The position numbers were made by a program, and so were the translations under genes. 14,197 nt of DNA, from positions 1 to 14,197 of the forward strand of contig JAGUXE010000305.1 of assembly GCA_020061995.1 (NCBI GenBank), written 5' to 3'. Below the pieces are notes generated by a model that worked only from the letters and a program-made list of their open reading frames with translations, was not told where the DNA came from and searched no databases. The stretch comes from Ignavibacteriales bacterium. Lineage in GTDB: Bacteria; Bacteroidota; Ignavibacteria; Ignavibacteriales; Ignavibacteriaceae. Below, piece by piece: positions 1 through 6,290 of this stretch; the stretch's first letter is position 1; every line of letters begins with the position of its first letter.

Positions 1-553
1 CTATACCGGGCATTTTTTCGACCGGTAATGATTCCAAAAATTTTTTTTCATCCCCTTCACATATGTAAGTTATGCCAAAAGGTTTATTAAAGTCTGAAGC
101 TATTTTAGCAATTGATTTATTCGTGGCTATTCCAATTGAGGATGGGAGTAAAAGTTCTTTTAATATTTGACTCTGCAAAATTTTTCCTAAAGAATAATAA
201 TCTCCATACATCCTTTTACAACCTGTAAAGTCGAGATAAAATTCATCAATGGAAGCTTGTTCTACTTCGGGAGAATATTTGCCAAGAAGATTTTTTACCT
301 CTTTAGAATAACGTTCATATTCTTCAAAATGTCCTCTTAGATAAATTCCGTTCGGACATAGTTGATAAGCTTGTCTGATAGGCATTGCAGAGTGTAACCC
401 AAATTTTCTGGCTTCATATGAACATGCAGCAACAACACCTCGTCCTTTAGGATTTGCTCCAACAACAACTGCTTTATCTTTAAGTGATGGGTCGATAATC
501 CTTTCAACAGAGACAAAAAAAGTATCCAAATCGAGATGAAAAATAGTTCTCAT
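1..553 (-). CDS. dinB: DNA polymerase IV (Y-family), N-terminal part, cut by the window edge
   Basis: Error-prone translesion DNA polymerase of the DinB/UmuC family. The first 184 residues are present; the rest of the palm/thumb and the little-finger domain lie beyond position 1. The catalytic metal ligands are all visible and at the same numbering as in E. coli DinB: Asp8 in HLDLDTFFVSVE (residues 6-17), and Asp103-Glu104 in SIDEFYLD (101-108). The finger motif CSYEARKFGLHSAMP (44-58) and the GIATNKSIAKIASDFNKP block (141-158) are also typical of the family. Cys44 stands where Ala is usual before SYEAR. The ATG at 551-553 gives the normal N-terminus, with no clear Shine-Dalgarno before it. 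It is separated by 142 bases from the upstream response-regulator gene and has a perfect palindrome 34 bases before its start, so it probably has its own damage- or stress-regulated promoter. Family assignment is secure; DinB rather than another Y-family branch is likely. Confidence 0.95.
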   Translation of the reverse strand, partial: MRTIFHLDLDTFFVSVERIIDPSLKDKAVVVGANPKGRGVVAACSYEARKFGLHSAMPIRQAYQLCPNGIYLRGHFEEYERYSKEVKNLLGKYSPEVEQASIDEFYLDFTGCKRMYGDYYSLGKILQSQILKELLLPSSIGIATNKSIAKIASDFNKPFGITYICEGDEKKFLESLPVEKMPGI

Positions 554-587
554 TACAATAATTGATCAGATAATAATTATAAATAAA

Positions 588-611
588 TATAGTGTGCATA
601 TGCACACTATA
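588..611. promoter_or_regulatory. Perfect 24-base palindrome upstream of dinB, candidate repressor operator
   Basis: The half-site TATAGTGTGCAT is followed immediately by its exact reverse complement, giving a gapless 24-base palindrome that ends 34 bases before the dinB ATG. The core GTGC-ATAT-GCAC has the same 4-4-4 architecture and the same ATAT centre as the Gram-positive LexA box GAAC-ATAT-GTTC, but different half-site bases. A TATAAT-like -10 for dinB (576-581 read on the minus strand) lies just downstream, so a bound dimer would cover the -35 region. Read as RNA it could also fold into a hairpin followed by a moderately U-rich stretch, so a terminator role for the upstream gene is possible. 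The operator reading is inference. Confidence 0.55.
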
Positions 612-695
612 GATAATACAATTTCACAAAATAATCAACTAAAAAATTTTAATTTATATTTTGAGCAGGATTAAATTTCTTGAAGGTAAAATAGA

Positions 696-1082
696 TTAAG
701 CTGAATGCCGATTTACCATATTGATAAAATCATCAAGAGTAAATGGTTTTGTCATTACATCGTTCATTCCGATTTTCATAAAGCCGTCTAAATCTTCTTT
801 CATAATATTTGCAGTCATTGCTATTATTTTCACACCATAATTCAAACTTTTGTTTTCATTCCTAATTAAACGAGTTGCTTCAAGGCCATCCATAACCGGC
901 ATATGAATATCCATAAATACAATATCATACTTATCTTTTCTGAAAGCAATTACGGCTTCTTCACCATTACTGACAATTGTAAAATCTATGGATATTTTTT
1001 GTAACAGACGCGCCAATAATTTTTGATTTATCGGATTATCTTCCGCGATCAAGACTTTAATATTATTAATTTCTGAATTCAC
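696..1082 (-). CDS. Stand-alone receiver-domain response regulator (CheY-like)
   Basis: A 128-residue protein consisting only of a receiver (REC) domain. Visible landmarks are the acidic pair Glu14-Asp15 in LIAEDNPINQKLL, the phospho-acceptor Asp58 in FMDIHMPVMDG (56-66), the switch Thr90 in AMTAN, and Lys112 in MTKPF. The EDNPINQ, DIHMPVMDG and AMTAN signatures are those of receivers in hybrid histidine kinases, which pass phosphate to Hpt domains, more than those of DNA-binding regulators; no output domain follows. The start is GTG at 1080-1082; an in-frame stop lies three codons upstream and the next Met is residue 57, so this start is forced even without a Shine-Dalgarno. It follows the phosphoglucose/phosphomannose isomerase gene by 28 bases, so it is probably the tail of that operon. 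The cognate kinase is not in the window. Confidence 0.9.
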   Translation of the reverse strand: MNSEINNIKVLIAEDNPINQKLLARLLQKISIDFTIVSNGEEAVIAFRKDKYDIVFMDIHMPVMDGLEATRLIRNENKSLNYGVKIIAMTANIMKEDLDGFMKIGMNDVMTKPFTLDDFINMVNRHSA

Positions 1083-1110
1083 AATAAATTATTGATTTGC
1101 TTTATATTTT

Positions 1111-2148
1111 TCATTCAACGAGTTTTTGCTTAAGTAAATGTATGTTGTCAATTTCACTTGGATCTTTCCCGCGTAGAATTGCAAGGTAGTATGAAATCCA
1201 ATCCGTTAAATAAATCAAATCTAAAATTCTTTCTTTGAAAGAATTTAATTGACTCTCTAATCTTATTATGTCAATTGATTTTTCTTTTATCAAATCCGTT
1301 GAGATGTTAAATCTCTTTTTAATTTGAGGATGATAGGAGGAATCTTCAATATTTACAACAACTGGATTGAAATGTGAATTGGAAACGGTTTCCCAACCGA
1401 CAATTTCATTATGATTTAATTCAGGATAATTATTACAAAAAGCATGAACCTTTGAATTCTCATTTAGCTGACACTTAAATCTATTACCTACGGCGTTAGT
1501 AACATCACTGACAGAATAAATAACGGGAATAAGTCCAATCATTTTTTTTGCAATAGAATATGCGAAATTTTCATCCACCGAATATTTAATTCCACTTTCT
1601 CGAATTTGATTAGTTATCTTTTTGACTAAGTTCGTTTGATCTTCAATGATCCAAAGCTCTTGAAATACTTTTAAAAGAGAAAAGAAACTTAACCCGAGTG
1701 AATACCTTGGTTGAAATCCTTTTTGGAGCAACACAACCGGAATACTATTTTTAATCGCAATATCAAGCATTTTTCCACCGGTTGTAACACAAATAATATT
1801 ACATTCCCTCCCGATTGCCTGATTAAGAACTTCTAAAGTTTCTTCTGTATTACCTGAATAAGATGATGCAATTAATAAACTATCCGAATTTATGTGAGAC
1901 GGGAGATTATAATTTCTATTGACAAAATATGGGAAATTTAATTCGTCCTGCAAAAAATTTTGCAGTAGATCCCCGCTTATTGCTGATCCGCCCAAACCAG
2001 TAATAGTAATAGAATTGAATTTTTTATTTTTATAAATTGATACATCAAATTCGTTTGACCATGCAAATTCGATTTGTTTATATGTATCAATCAAAACTGC
2101 AAATTGGTTTTCCGGATCATATTGATTAACAAAATTTTTAATTTCCAT
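1111..2148 (-). CDS. Bifunctional phosphoglucose/phosphomannose isomerase
   Basis: Cytosolic SIS-fold sugar isomerase, 345 residues, predicted to interconvert glucose-6-phosphate or mannose-6-phosphate with fructose-6-phosphate. The first SIS domain carries GLGGSAISGDLL (51-62) and the phosphosugar-binding SYSGNTEETLE (96-106). FQPRYSLG (145-152) carries the expected Arg148. In the second SIS domain, Glu230 in CQLNENSK and His246 in ELNHNEIVGWE (243-253) match the catalytic Glu and His of the archaeal-type bifunctional enzymes, and Lys340 near the C-terminus matches their conserved Lys. The sequence is unrelated to the classical 550-residue Pgi. The gene starts 6 bases after the enzyme I stop, with TAGGA overlapping that stop as its ribosome binding site, so it is translated with ptsI/ptsH. 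It links the HPr/enzyme I pair to glycolysis and to sugar-nucleotide synthesis. Whether both activities are present cannot be read from the sequence. Confidence 0.9.
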   Translation of the reverse strand: MEIKNFVNQYDPENQFAVLIDTYKQIEFAWSNEFDVSIYKNKKFNSITITGLGGSAISGDLLQNFLQDELNFPYFVNRNYNLPSHINSDSLLIASSYSGNTEETLEVLNQAIGRECNIICVTTGGKMLDIAIKNSIPVVLLQKGFQPRYSLGLSFFSLLKVFQELWIIEDQTNLVKKITNQIRESGIKYSVDENFAYSIAKKMIGLIPVIYSVSDVTNAVGNRFKCQLNENSKVHAFCNNYPELNHNEIVGWETVSNSHFNPVVVNIEDSSYHPQIKKRFNISTDLIKEKSIDIIRLESQLNSFKERILDLIYLTDWISYYLAILRGKDPSEIDNIHLLKQKLVE

Positions 2149-2154
2149 AATTTC

Positions 2155-3921
2155 CTACAAAATATTTCGTGTTCGCTGAATATTATTCTCTTTAAAGAAG
2201 AGCTCAATTCTTTTTAATATTTTCTCTTGTGAATTCAGTTGTAAACAATCGTTAGCAAGTTCTTTTGCTTTTTCATATGAGAAAGATCTTATTATTTTTT
2301 TTGCTGTTGGTAATACAGCCGGTGATAAACTAAAACTGTCAAGATTCAATCCGACTAATAAAGGAATAGCTAGAGTATCTGCAGCCATTTCACCACAAAT
2401 ACTTACTTCGCAGTTCGCTTTTTTTGAACCGTGTACAATATAATTTATTGTCCTGACTATAGCAGGATGAAACTCTTGATACAAATAGGCAACAACATCA
2501 TTTCCTCTATCCACCGCCATTATATATTGGATTAAATCGTTAGTTCCTATACTAACAAAATCAACTTGTTCAGCAAAATCTTGTGCCATAACGGCAGCCG
2601 AAGGAACTTCCACCATGATACCAACTTTGATGTTTTTATCAAATTGTATTTTTTCTATAGCAAGTTCTCTTTTAGATTCCTCAATCAAATTTTTAGAATC
2701 AATAATCTCCTGAATTGATGAAATCATTGGAATCATAAAAAGAATATTTTTATTAATACTTGCTTTTAGAACAGCACGAATTTGTTCCTTAAAGAGTTTA
2801 GGGTTTGCTAGTAACAACCTAACCCCGCGTAACCCTAGAAATGGATTAGCTTCTTCATGATCCAAGAATTTAACTTTATCCCCTCCGATGTCAAATGCTC
2901 TTATGGTTAGGGGTTGAGGATAAAGTCGTGTAGCAAGATTCGAATAAATCTTAGTTTGTTGATCTTCATCAGGGAACTCACCAAGTTCTTCAATTATTTG
3001 TTCAGTCCTATATAATCCTATTCCCTTTGCACGATTTGTTATTACTAGATGGACTTCACCTGATACATCCACATTTGCATAAAGATCAATTTCATGACCA
3101 TCGGTTGTCATCGCAGGTTTGTCATGCAACTCGGCAAGTGATGCATTAATTTCTTCAAGATGCTTTATTTTATTAGAATAAAATTCAATCTGCTTTTCAT
3201 TCGGATTTGTGAAAACTAAACCATGAAATCCATCAACAATAACATAATCATCTGATTTAATGATCTCTGTTATATTATGTATACCAAGTACTGCCGGTAA
3301 ATCGAGAGAACGAGCTAAAATTGCAGCGTGTGAAGTTAAACCTCCATAAACAGTTACGTATCCTTTTACATTAAATTTTGTAAATAGTATTGTATCAGCC
3401 GGAGTTATAATATCACTAATTACAACTACATCGTTTGATATTTTTGATTCCCATCTTCTTTTCTGAAGATTTTTTACAATCCTATTTTTAATATCGTCAA
3501 TGTCAAGCGCTCTTTCTTTCATATACGATTCGTGCGCCATAACCATAAGTTGTTGATATTTGGATATTTCATCATGAACGATTGATTCAGGTTGTCTTTT
3601 CTCTTTTCGAATACGATCTTCTATTGATGTAATTAATACAGGATCATCCAATATCATTAATTGTGCTTCAAAAATGGAAGCTCTTTTTTCCCCCATTTGA
3701 TCTTTCGCAACACTGAAAACTTTTAATAATTCTTTTTTTGATTTATTAAGAGATTCTCGGAATAATTCTATTGCGTAATCAACATCTTCAATTAAATCAT
3801 GGTTGATATTTAGAATTTCTTTTCTATAAATATATGCTTTACCTATGACAATGCCCGGTGCAGCGGCAATACCGGTGAGAACATTGTCTGAAGACTCAAT
3901 TATTTGTTTTAATCCTCTCAC
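2155..3921 (-). CDS. ptsI: Phosphoenolpyruvate-protein phosphotransferase (PTS enzyme I)
   Basis: Cytosolic enzyme that autophosphorylates from phosphoenolpyruvate and passes the phosphate to HPr. At 588 residues it is a little longer than E. coli PtsI and has no N-terminal GAF domain, so it is enzyme I rather than the nitrogen-branch PtsP. Domains in order: N-terminal GIAAAPGIVIGKAYIY (17-32); HPr-binding helices; the phosphohistidine domain with GGLTSHAAI and His198; and the PEP-binding barrel with YRTE (304-307), RAFDIGGDK (341-349), SIGTNDLIQYIMAVDRGN (457-474) and the acid Cys509 in ICGEMAAD. All active-site residues are intact. The start is GTG at 3919-3921, forming a GTGA overlap with the HPr stop, which suggests translational coupling. 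The N-terminus is about 10 residues longer than usual ahead of the GIAAAPG motif, so a later start cannot be excluded. No enzyme II gene is nearby. Confidence 0.95.
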   Translation of the reverse strand: MRGLKQIIESSDNVLTGIAAAPGIVIGKAYIYRKEILNINHDLIEDVDYAIELFRESLNKSKKELLKVFSVAKDQMGEKRASIFEAQLMILDDPVLITSIEDRIRKEKRQPESIVHDEISKYQQLMVMAHESYMKERALDIDDIKNRIVKNLQKRRWESKISNDVVVISDIITPADTILFTKFNVKGYVTVYGGLTSHAAILARSLDLPAVLGIHNITEIIKSDDYVIVDGFHGLVFTNPNEKQIEFYSNKIKHLEEINASLAELHDKPAMTTDGHEIDLYANVDVSGEVHLVITNRAKGIGLYRTEQIIEELGEFPDEDQQTKIYSNLATRLYPQPLTIRAFDIGGDKVKFLDHEEANPFLGLRGVRLLLANPKLFKEQIRAVLKASINKNILFMIPMISSIQEIIDSKNLIEESKRELAIEKIQFDKNIKVGIMVEVPSAAVMAQDFAEQVDFVSIGTNDLIQYIMAVDRGNDVVAYLYQEFHPAIVRTINYIVHGSKKANCEVSICGEMAADTLAIPLLVGLNLDSFSLSPAVLPTAKKIIRSFSYEKAKELANDCLQLNSQEKILKRIELFFKENNIQRTRNIL

Positions 3922-4184
3922 AATTCGTCAAAGCCTCGTTTAAAAAAATCGATAACATCAAAAGCTAATTTTTCTTCATCGGGTCCTTCAAATGTCAATG
4001 ATAATTCACTACCACTTTCAGCAGCCAAAGTCATAACTCCAATTATACTTTTTCCATTTATACGGAATCCATCTTTTGATATGAAAAACTCAGATTTATA
4101 TTTTGATGCAATTTTTACAATAGTTGCTGCGGGACGTGTATGTAATCCAGCATTGTTAACAATTTTAACTGTTTCTGCAATCAT
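3918..4184 (-). CDS. ptsH: Phosphocarrier protein HPr
   Basis: An 88-residue phosphocarrier of normal HPr length. His15 lies in NAGLHTRPAA (11-20), the site phosphorylated by enzyme I. Ser46 lies in GKSIIGVM (44-51), the site used by HPr kinase/phosphorylase in organisms that have that regulator, so this HPr can in principle be both a carrier and a regulatory switch. The ATG at 4182-4184 directly abuts the TAG of the polyprenyl synthase, and the stop overlaps the GTG of ptsI, so it is translated in a tightly coupled chain. The only Shine-Dalgarno-like sequence is a weak purine run inside the end of the preceding gene. With no sugar permease of the PTS type in the window, a purely regulatory role is plausible but inferred. 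Confidence 0.96.
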   Translation of the reverse strand: MIAETVKIVNNAGLHTRPAATIVKIASKYKSEFFISKDGFRINGKSIIGVMTLAAESGSELSLTFEGPDEEKLAFDVIDFFKRGFDEL

Positions 4185-5174
4185 CTATTTGTTTCTCTTA
4201 ATAAGTGAGTTTGCAAGCCATGTAAATAATTCTTTATCCTCATAGTTTTTTAAATTCTCAAGTCCTTTCAATGCAGATTTTGTATACTTAACAATTTCGT
4301 TTTTAGCATCTTCAAGCACTCCCAATTCTTCATATAATGATTTATAGAAATCAATTTCTGAAGGTTCTATCCCTTTGTTCTTTACTATTTTGAGAAGACT
4401 TATTTTCTGTTTCTTATTAGCTTTTTCTAATGCTTTAATAAAAAGGAAAGTTTTTTTTCCTTCTATAAGATCCCCACCAATATTTTTGCCTAATTCAGCG
4501 GTTGTGCCTGCAATATCGAGCAAATCATCCTGAATTTGAAATGCAATTCCGATTTTTTTTCCAAAATTAGCCAATATTCTTATTTCCTCTACAGTACCAT
4601 TTCCTAATTGTCCACCAATTGTACAACACATCTCCGCCAATGCAGCCGTCTTTTTTGTAATCATGACCAAATATTCATTAATGCTTACAACTTTTTTTAT
4701 TTCATATTCTTTGTCAAGGCTTTGTCCTTCACATACTTCAATCAATCCTTTATTGAATGTTTTTATTATTTCATGTACTCTTAAGCCGATTGCATCTTTT
4801 AATAAAAACTCATATGCAATTGATAAAAGACTATCCCCGACAAGGATTGCTGTATTAGTATCATATTTTTTATGAAGTGTAGGTCTGCCGCGTCGTTTAT
4901 CGGCATTATCCATGATATCATCATGTACAAGAGTAAAATTGTGAAGCATTTCAACTGCAAGAGCAGCATTATATGCCTTATTAAAATTTAATCCAACTGC
5001 TTTTGCAGAAAACAAAACGAGAATTGGTCTTAATCGTTTTCCGGAACCTTCAAGTATATAGTTTCCCGGTTCATATAACGAATAAGGTTTTCTATTCTTT
5101 AAAGCTGAAGCAAGTTTTTCATCAATTTTAATTCTCTCTCGTTCATATAGATTCAAAAATTTTTCCTTTATCAA
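4185..5174 (-). CDS. Polyprenyl diphosphate synthase, probably geranylgeranyl diphosphate synthase
   Basis: Trans-prenyltransferase (isoprenyl diphosphate synthase family, all-helical fold), 329 residues, which adds isopentenyl diphosphate units to an allylic primer. Both aspartate-rich motifs are intact: DDIMD at 85-89 within LVHDDIMDNADKRRGRPT (82-99), and DDLLD at 216-220 within QIQDD. The GSGKRLRP motif (43-50) binds substrate. The first motif has no two-residue insertion, unlike bacterial IspA, and Phe80 sits five residues before it. That pattern in archaeal-type enzymes limits the product to C20, hence the geranylgeranyl call; a C15 or longer product cannot be excluded. The start is TTG at 5172-5174, overlapping the isomerase stop by four bases and preceded by a strong AAGGAG. 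It follows directly on the isopentenyl diphosphate isomerase gene, which supplies its substrates. Products would feed quinones, carotenoids or other isoprenoids. Confidence 0.88.
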   Translation of the reverse strand: MIKEKFLNLYERERIKIDEKLASALKNRKPYSLYEPGNYILEGSGKRLRPILVLFSAKAVGLNFNKAYNAALAVEMLHNFTLVHDDIMDNADKRRGRPTLHKKYDTNTAILVGDSLLSIAYEFLLKDAIGLRVHEIIKTFNKGLIEVCEGQSLDKEYEIKKVVSINEYLVMITKKTAALAEMCCTIGGQLGNGTVEEIRILANFGKKIGIAFQIQDDLLDIAGTTAELGKNIGGDLIEGKKTFLFIKALEKANKKQKISLLKIVKNKGIEPSEIDFYKSLYEELGVLEDAKNEIVKYTKSALKGLENLKNYEDKELFTWLANSLIKRNK

Positions 5175-6217
5175 AACAACTCCTTAGACTTTAGTAATTT
5201 TGTTCTATTCAATTCATCCAACGAATGAGAACCTGTTAAAAACATAATTTTCTTAACAACTTCAAACCAATTTTTAACAAGTAAGATAACTCCTTCTTCA
5301 TTAGAACTATTAAGTGTTTTTAAAATAGTACGAGCTGAGCCTGAAATATCTGCACCTAAAGCGAATGATTTTGCTAAATCAAATGGAGTATCAATCCCAC
5401 CTGAACCTATAAGTATAAAATCGTATTTCTTTTTCAATGATGCAACTTTTCTGATACAGTAAGATGTGGGAAGTCCCCAATCCCAAAATTTTTCTGATTT
5501 TACTTCCTTAGAACGCAATATTTCAACACCCGCCCAACTTGTTCCGCCGGCACCTGCAACATCAATTCCTTTAACACCAATATTTATCAATTCTTTAGCA
5601 ACATTCTTAGAAATTCCTGCTCCGACTTCTTTAACAATAATCGGAACAGAAAGCTTTGAAACAACTTTCTCAAGAGATTTTAAAAGAGACGGGAAATTTG
5701 GCTCTCCGTTTTCTTGTATTAGTTCCTGGAGTGGATTAAGGTGTATAACCATCACATCAGCTTGTAGAATATCTATGAGTCTTTCTAGTTTAGATGTTTT
5801 TTTTAACTGAAGAATTTGTGCTATCCCAAGATTTGCTAATATCGGAATTGATTTTGCCTTTACTCTGATTTCAGACAAATGCAAATCATGAGATTTATTA
5901 TCTAATGCATATCTTAAACTTCCAATTCCAAGCGGAATGTTCAACAATGAAGCAGATTCTGCAAGTTTCAAGTTAACGTTATCTGCTTCATCTACACCTC
6001 CTGTCATACAAGATATTAGAAACGGATACGAAATATTTTTGTTAAAGAAATTTTTAGTGAGATTAATTTTCGAAATATCGACCTGAGTGGTAGCGTGATG
6101 GGTAAATTCATAGTTCTCAAATCCATTAGATTTATTTTTAAAAGAGACATCATTTGTATAACAAAGTTCTAGATGCTCCTTTTTTCGTCGTAAAATTAAA
6201 TCTGATGTCTCTGACAT
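5171..6217 (-). CDS. fni: Type 2 isopentenyl-diphosphate delta-isomerase (FMN-dependent)
   Basis: Flavoenzyme that interconverts isopentenyl and dimethylallyl diphosphate, 348 residues, the usual length for the type 2 (Fni) family, which is unrelated to type 1 Idi. Visible family signatures on the TIM barrel are: RRKKEHLELC (10-19), FLISCMTGG (66-74), HLNPLQE (159-165) with His159, Asn161 and the catalytic Gln164, Lys196-Glu197 in VKEVGAGIS, the FMN-binding GIDVAGAGGTSW (217-228), and the phosphate-binding GSGGIDTPFD (271-280) with ISGSART (291-297). It starts at ATG 6215-6217, 73 bases after the PabB-PabC stop, and overlaps the polyprenyl synthase by four bases. The two genes together form the prenyl-precursor step of an isoprenoid pathway. 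No other mevalonate or MEP pathway gene is in the window. Confidence 0.95.
   Translation of the reverse strand: MSETSDLILRRKKEHLELCYTNDVSFKNKSNGFENYEFTHHATTQVDISKINLTKNFFNKNISYPFLISCMTGGVDEADNVNLKLAESASLLNIPLGIGSLRYALDNKSHDLHLSEIRVKAKSIPILANLGIAQILQLKKTSKLERLIDILQADVMVIHLNPLQELIQENGEPNFPSLLKSLEKVVSKLSVPIIVKEVGAGISKNVAKELINIGVKGIDVAGAGGTSWAGVEILRSKEVKSEKFWDWGLPTSYCIRKVASLKKKYDFILIGSGGIDTPFDLAKSFALGADISGSARTILKTLNSSNEEGVILLVKNWFEVVKKIMFLTGSHSLDELNRTKLLKSKELF
5180..5185 (-). promoter_or_regulatory. Ribosome binding site that fixes the TTG start of the polyprenyl synthase
   Basis: Read on the minus strand this is AAGGAG, five bases before the TTG at 5174-5172. It lies inside the 3' end of the isomerase gene. 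Good Shine-Dalgarno sites are rare in this window, so this one supports the unusual TTG start and the TTGA overlap. Confidence 0.7.
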
Positions 6218-6290
6218 TATTTTGTTGAGTAAAAGTTAAGTAAAAAAAAAGTTACATTATTAAAATATTAAAAAAATGTTAAAAACGTTT

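Noticed and set aside
588..611. CRP/FNR-type site considered for the palindrome before dinB
   Set aside because: The TGTG/CACA half-sites are too close together (four-base centre between TGTGC and GCACA) compared with the CRP consensus TGTGA-N6-TCACA.
4663..4875. Rightward 70-codon open frame inside the polyprenyl synthase gene
   Set aside because: It lies fully antisense to a gene with intact catalytic motifs, has no ribosome binding site and no recognisable domain.
5466..5810. Rightward 114-codon open frame inside the type 2 isomerase gene
   Set aside because: Antisense to a well-conserved enzyme; composition (Ser/Thr/Pro-rich) is that expected from the reverse of the coding strand.
6218..6290. 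AT-rich gap between the PabB-PabC and isomerase genes, with AAAAACGTTTTT (6281-6292), considered as a terminator or operator
   Set aside because: The inverted repeat is short, made almost only of A and T, and expected by chance in such sequence; the gap may hold an internal promoter but none can be pointed to.
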